Shown one piece after another: positions 6,229 through 7,172 of a stretch of DNA of 7,172 nucleotides. Origin of the DNA: DATDRS01 sp035291605. Its GTDB lineage: Bacteria > Chloroflexota > Anaerolineae > Anaerolineales > UBA6663. The position numbers and the translations under genes were made by a program. The stretch covers positions 1 to 7,172 of the forward strand of contig DATDRS010000062.1 in the NCBI GenBank assembly GCA_035291605.1, in the 5' to 3' direction. The notes under the pieces were generated by a model that saw only the letters and a list, made by a program, of their open reading frames with translations, ran no database searches and was not told the origin of the DNA. The first letter of the stretch is position 1. Every line of letters begins with the position of its first letter.

Positions 6229-7172
6229 CTACGGCTGGTTAAGGATCGTCGCCCCTTGTTCTTCGATGATTTTTTCGGCCTCCGCGAAAGTCATCTTGCC
6301 GGCCGCCACGTCCACCAGGGTCGGGGAGACCACGGTGTCCCGGAACTCCGGCAAGTGCGGGTTGAACGGGACCGAGAAAGCCTCGGCCTTGGACAGGTAG
6401 GTGCGGATCGTGTCCCAGTTCGGATCGCTCTTGAATGGGTCTTCATTCAAGCCCTTCAGATTGCCCGGGAGCATGCCGTTGCCGTAGGCGTAGACCGCGG
6501 CGTTTTCGGGCCTCATGATGAAGAACAGGTACTCGGCCGCTTCGGCCGGGGTCTGGCAGCTCTTGGTCAGCACCATCCCCTCGCCGCCCGCCTGGTAGAA
6601 CACGTGGTCCTCCGACGTGGCCGGCGTGGGCATGACGCCCAACTTGAAGCTCGGGAAATTGTCGTGGATGATGGGGATGGCGAAGGTCTCGCGCAAGATA
6701 ATCGCGGCCTTCCCGTCCGCGAACATCTGGTGCAGGGCATCGCCGCCCAGGCCGATCGCCTCCGGCGGCGCAACGCCCAACTGGACCGGGCTGAGGAAAG
6801 ACTGATACACATCTTGCCCACTCTCGTCCAGGAACCAACCCCACTTGCCGTTTTCCTCGCGGATGACGGCCTGCCCCATCCGCCCCTGGGCGAAGAGCAT
6901 GCCGTTTTCCCAGACCTTCTCGGCCTCCAGCCGCGCGACGTAGCCCCACTGGACGACGTTGGCGCTGTCAAAGCCGTCTTCGCCGAGGTGTTTGCCGTTG
7001 GCGTCGAGGGTCAGGATCTTGGCATTATCAAACAACTGCTCCCAGGTCCAGGGCGTGTCGGCCGCGGCCGGCTGGACGCCGGCCTTCTCCAGGGCGGCGG
7101 GGTTGTACAGGAGCGTCAGAATCGGCTCGGCCAGCACCGAGGCATTGGCCACGATCGCCCCGTCGTCGGGGT
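6229..7172 (-). CDS. Sugar ABC solute-binding protein, N-terminus beyond window
   Basis: The reading frame is open from the right edge to the TAG at 6229-6231, giving the last 313 residues or so of an extracytoplasmic family 1 solute-binding protein. The start, signal peptide and any lipobox are outside the window. Typical features are LLYNPAALEKAGVQP followed by TPWTWEQLFDNAKILT (the 'P-T-W-E-L' segment of sugar-binding proteins), a GGDALHQMFADGKAAIIL block, and AGGEGMVLTKSCQTPAEAAEYLFFIM, the domain in which family members place the bound sugar. It ends TFAEAEKIIEEQGATILNQP, a usual C-terminal helix. It is the first gene of the importer in this window and is followed by the hairpin and two permeases. 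The ligand cannot be predicted. Confidence 0.93.
   Translation of the reverse strand, partial: PDDGAIVANASVLAEPILTLLYNPAALEKAGVQPAAADTPWTWEQLFDNAKILTLDANGKHLGEDGFDSANVVQWGYVARLEAEKVWENGMLFAQGRMGQAVIREENGKWGWFLDESGQDVYQSFLSPVQLGVAPPEAIGLGGDALHQMFADGKAAIILRETFAIPIIHDNFPSFKLGVMPTPATSEDHVFYQAGGEGMVLTKSCQTPAEAAEYLFFIMRPENAAVYAYGNGMLPGNLKGLNEDPFKSDPNWDTIRTYLSKAEAFSVPFNPHLPEFRDTVVSPTLVDVAAGKMTFAEAEKIIEEQGATILNQP

Noticed and set aside
6443..6949. Minus-strand 168-codon frame inside the binding-protein gene
   Set aside because: It is rich in Arg, Gly and Pro, the signature of an off-frame reading of GC-rich coding DNA.
7150..7152. GTG as the start of the binding protein
   Set aside because: The frame continues upstream to the window edge with plausible sequence, and a start here would remove the N-terminal lobe and signal peptide.

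Overview
The window is one tightly packed gene cluster read entirely from the minus strand, so transcription runs from high to low coordinates. Gene order in that direction is: the 3' part of a sugar-type ABC solute-binding protein, two MalF/MalG-type permeases, a cytoplasmic cellulase-like glycoside hydrolase, an Asp/Glu-racemase-superfamily protein, a polyol-type short-chain dehydrogenase (SDR), a possible 42-residue small protein, a glyoxalase-fold (VOC) protein close to methylmalonyl-CoA epimerase, and an aldo/keto reductase that runs off the left edge. No convincing plus-strand gene, tRNA, rRNA, CRISPR array or mobile element was seen. The GC-rich sequence, AGGAGG-like ribosome binding sites and this kind of carbohydrate-import cluster fit a heterotrophic bacterium. 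Chloroflexota-like bacteria are one plausible source, but there is no phylogenetic marker and the taxonomy is a guess.

Right part (about 4306-7172): the import module. The binding protein is separated from the first permease by a perfect 14-bp inverted repeat, a typical place for an RNA hairpin that sets different levels of binding protein and permeases. The two permeases are 20 bp apart and both carry an EAA loop. No ATP-binding subunit is present; it may be encoded elsewhere or shared.

Middle (about 2181-4267): an intracellular glycosidase without a signal peptide, in a visibly less GC-rich stretch, followed by a racemase-superfamily protein. That protein keeps the first catalytic cysteine and appears to lack the second. 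Its best start is a GTG with a good ribosome binding site, which leaves about 128 bp of non-coding DNA holding a TGTATACA palindrome that could be a GntR-type operator.

Left part (1-2138): two oxidoreductases and a VOC protein, with the small TTG-started ORF between the SDR and VOC genes.

Inferred role: a glycoside or oligosaccharide is imported, cleaved in the cytoplasm, and the released sugar, polyol or acid is oxidised, reduced or isomerised by the SDR, AKR, VOC and racemase-like proteins. The substrate cannot be read from the sequence, and the set does not match a textbook pathway that I recognise.
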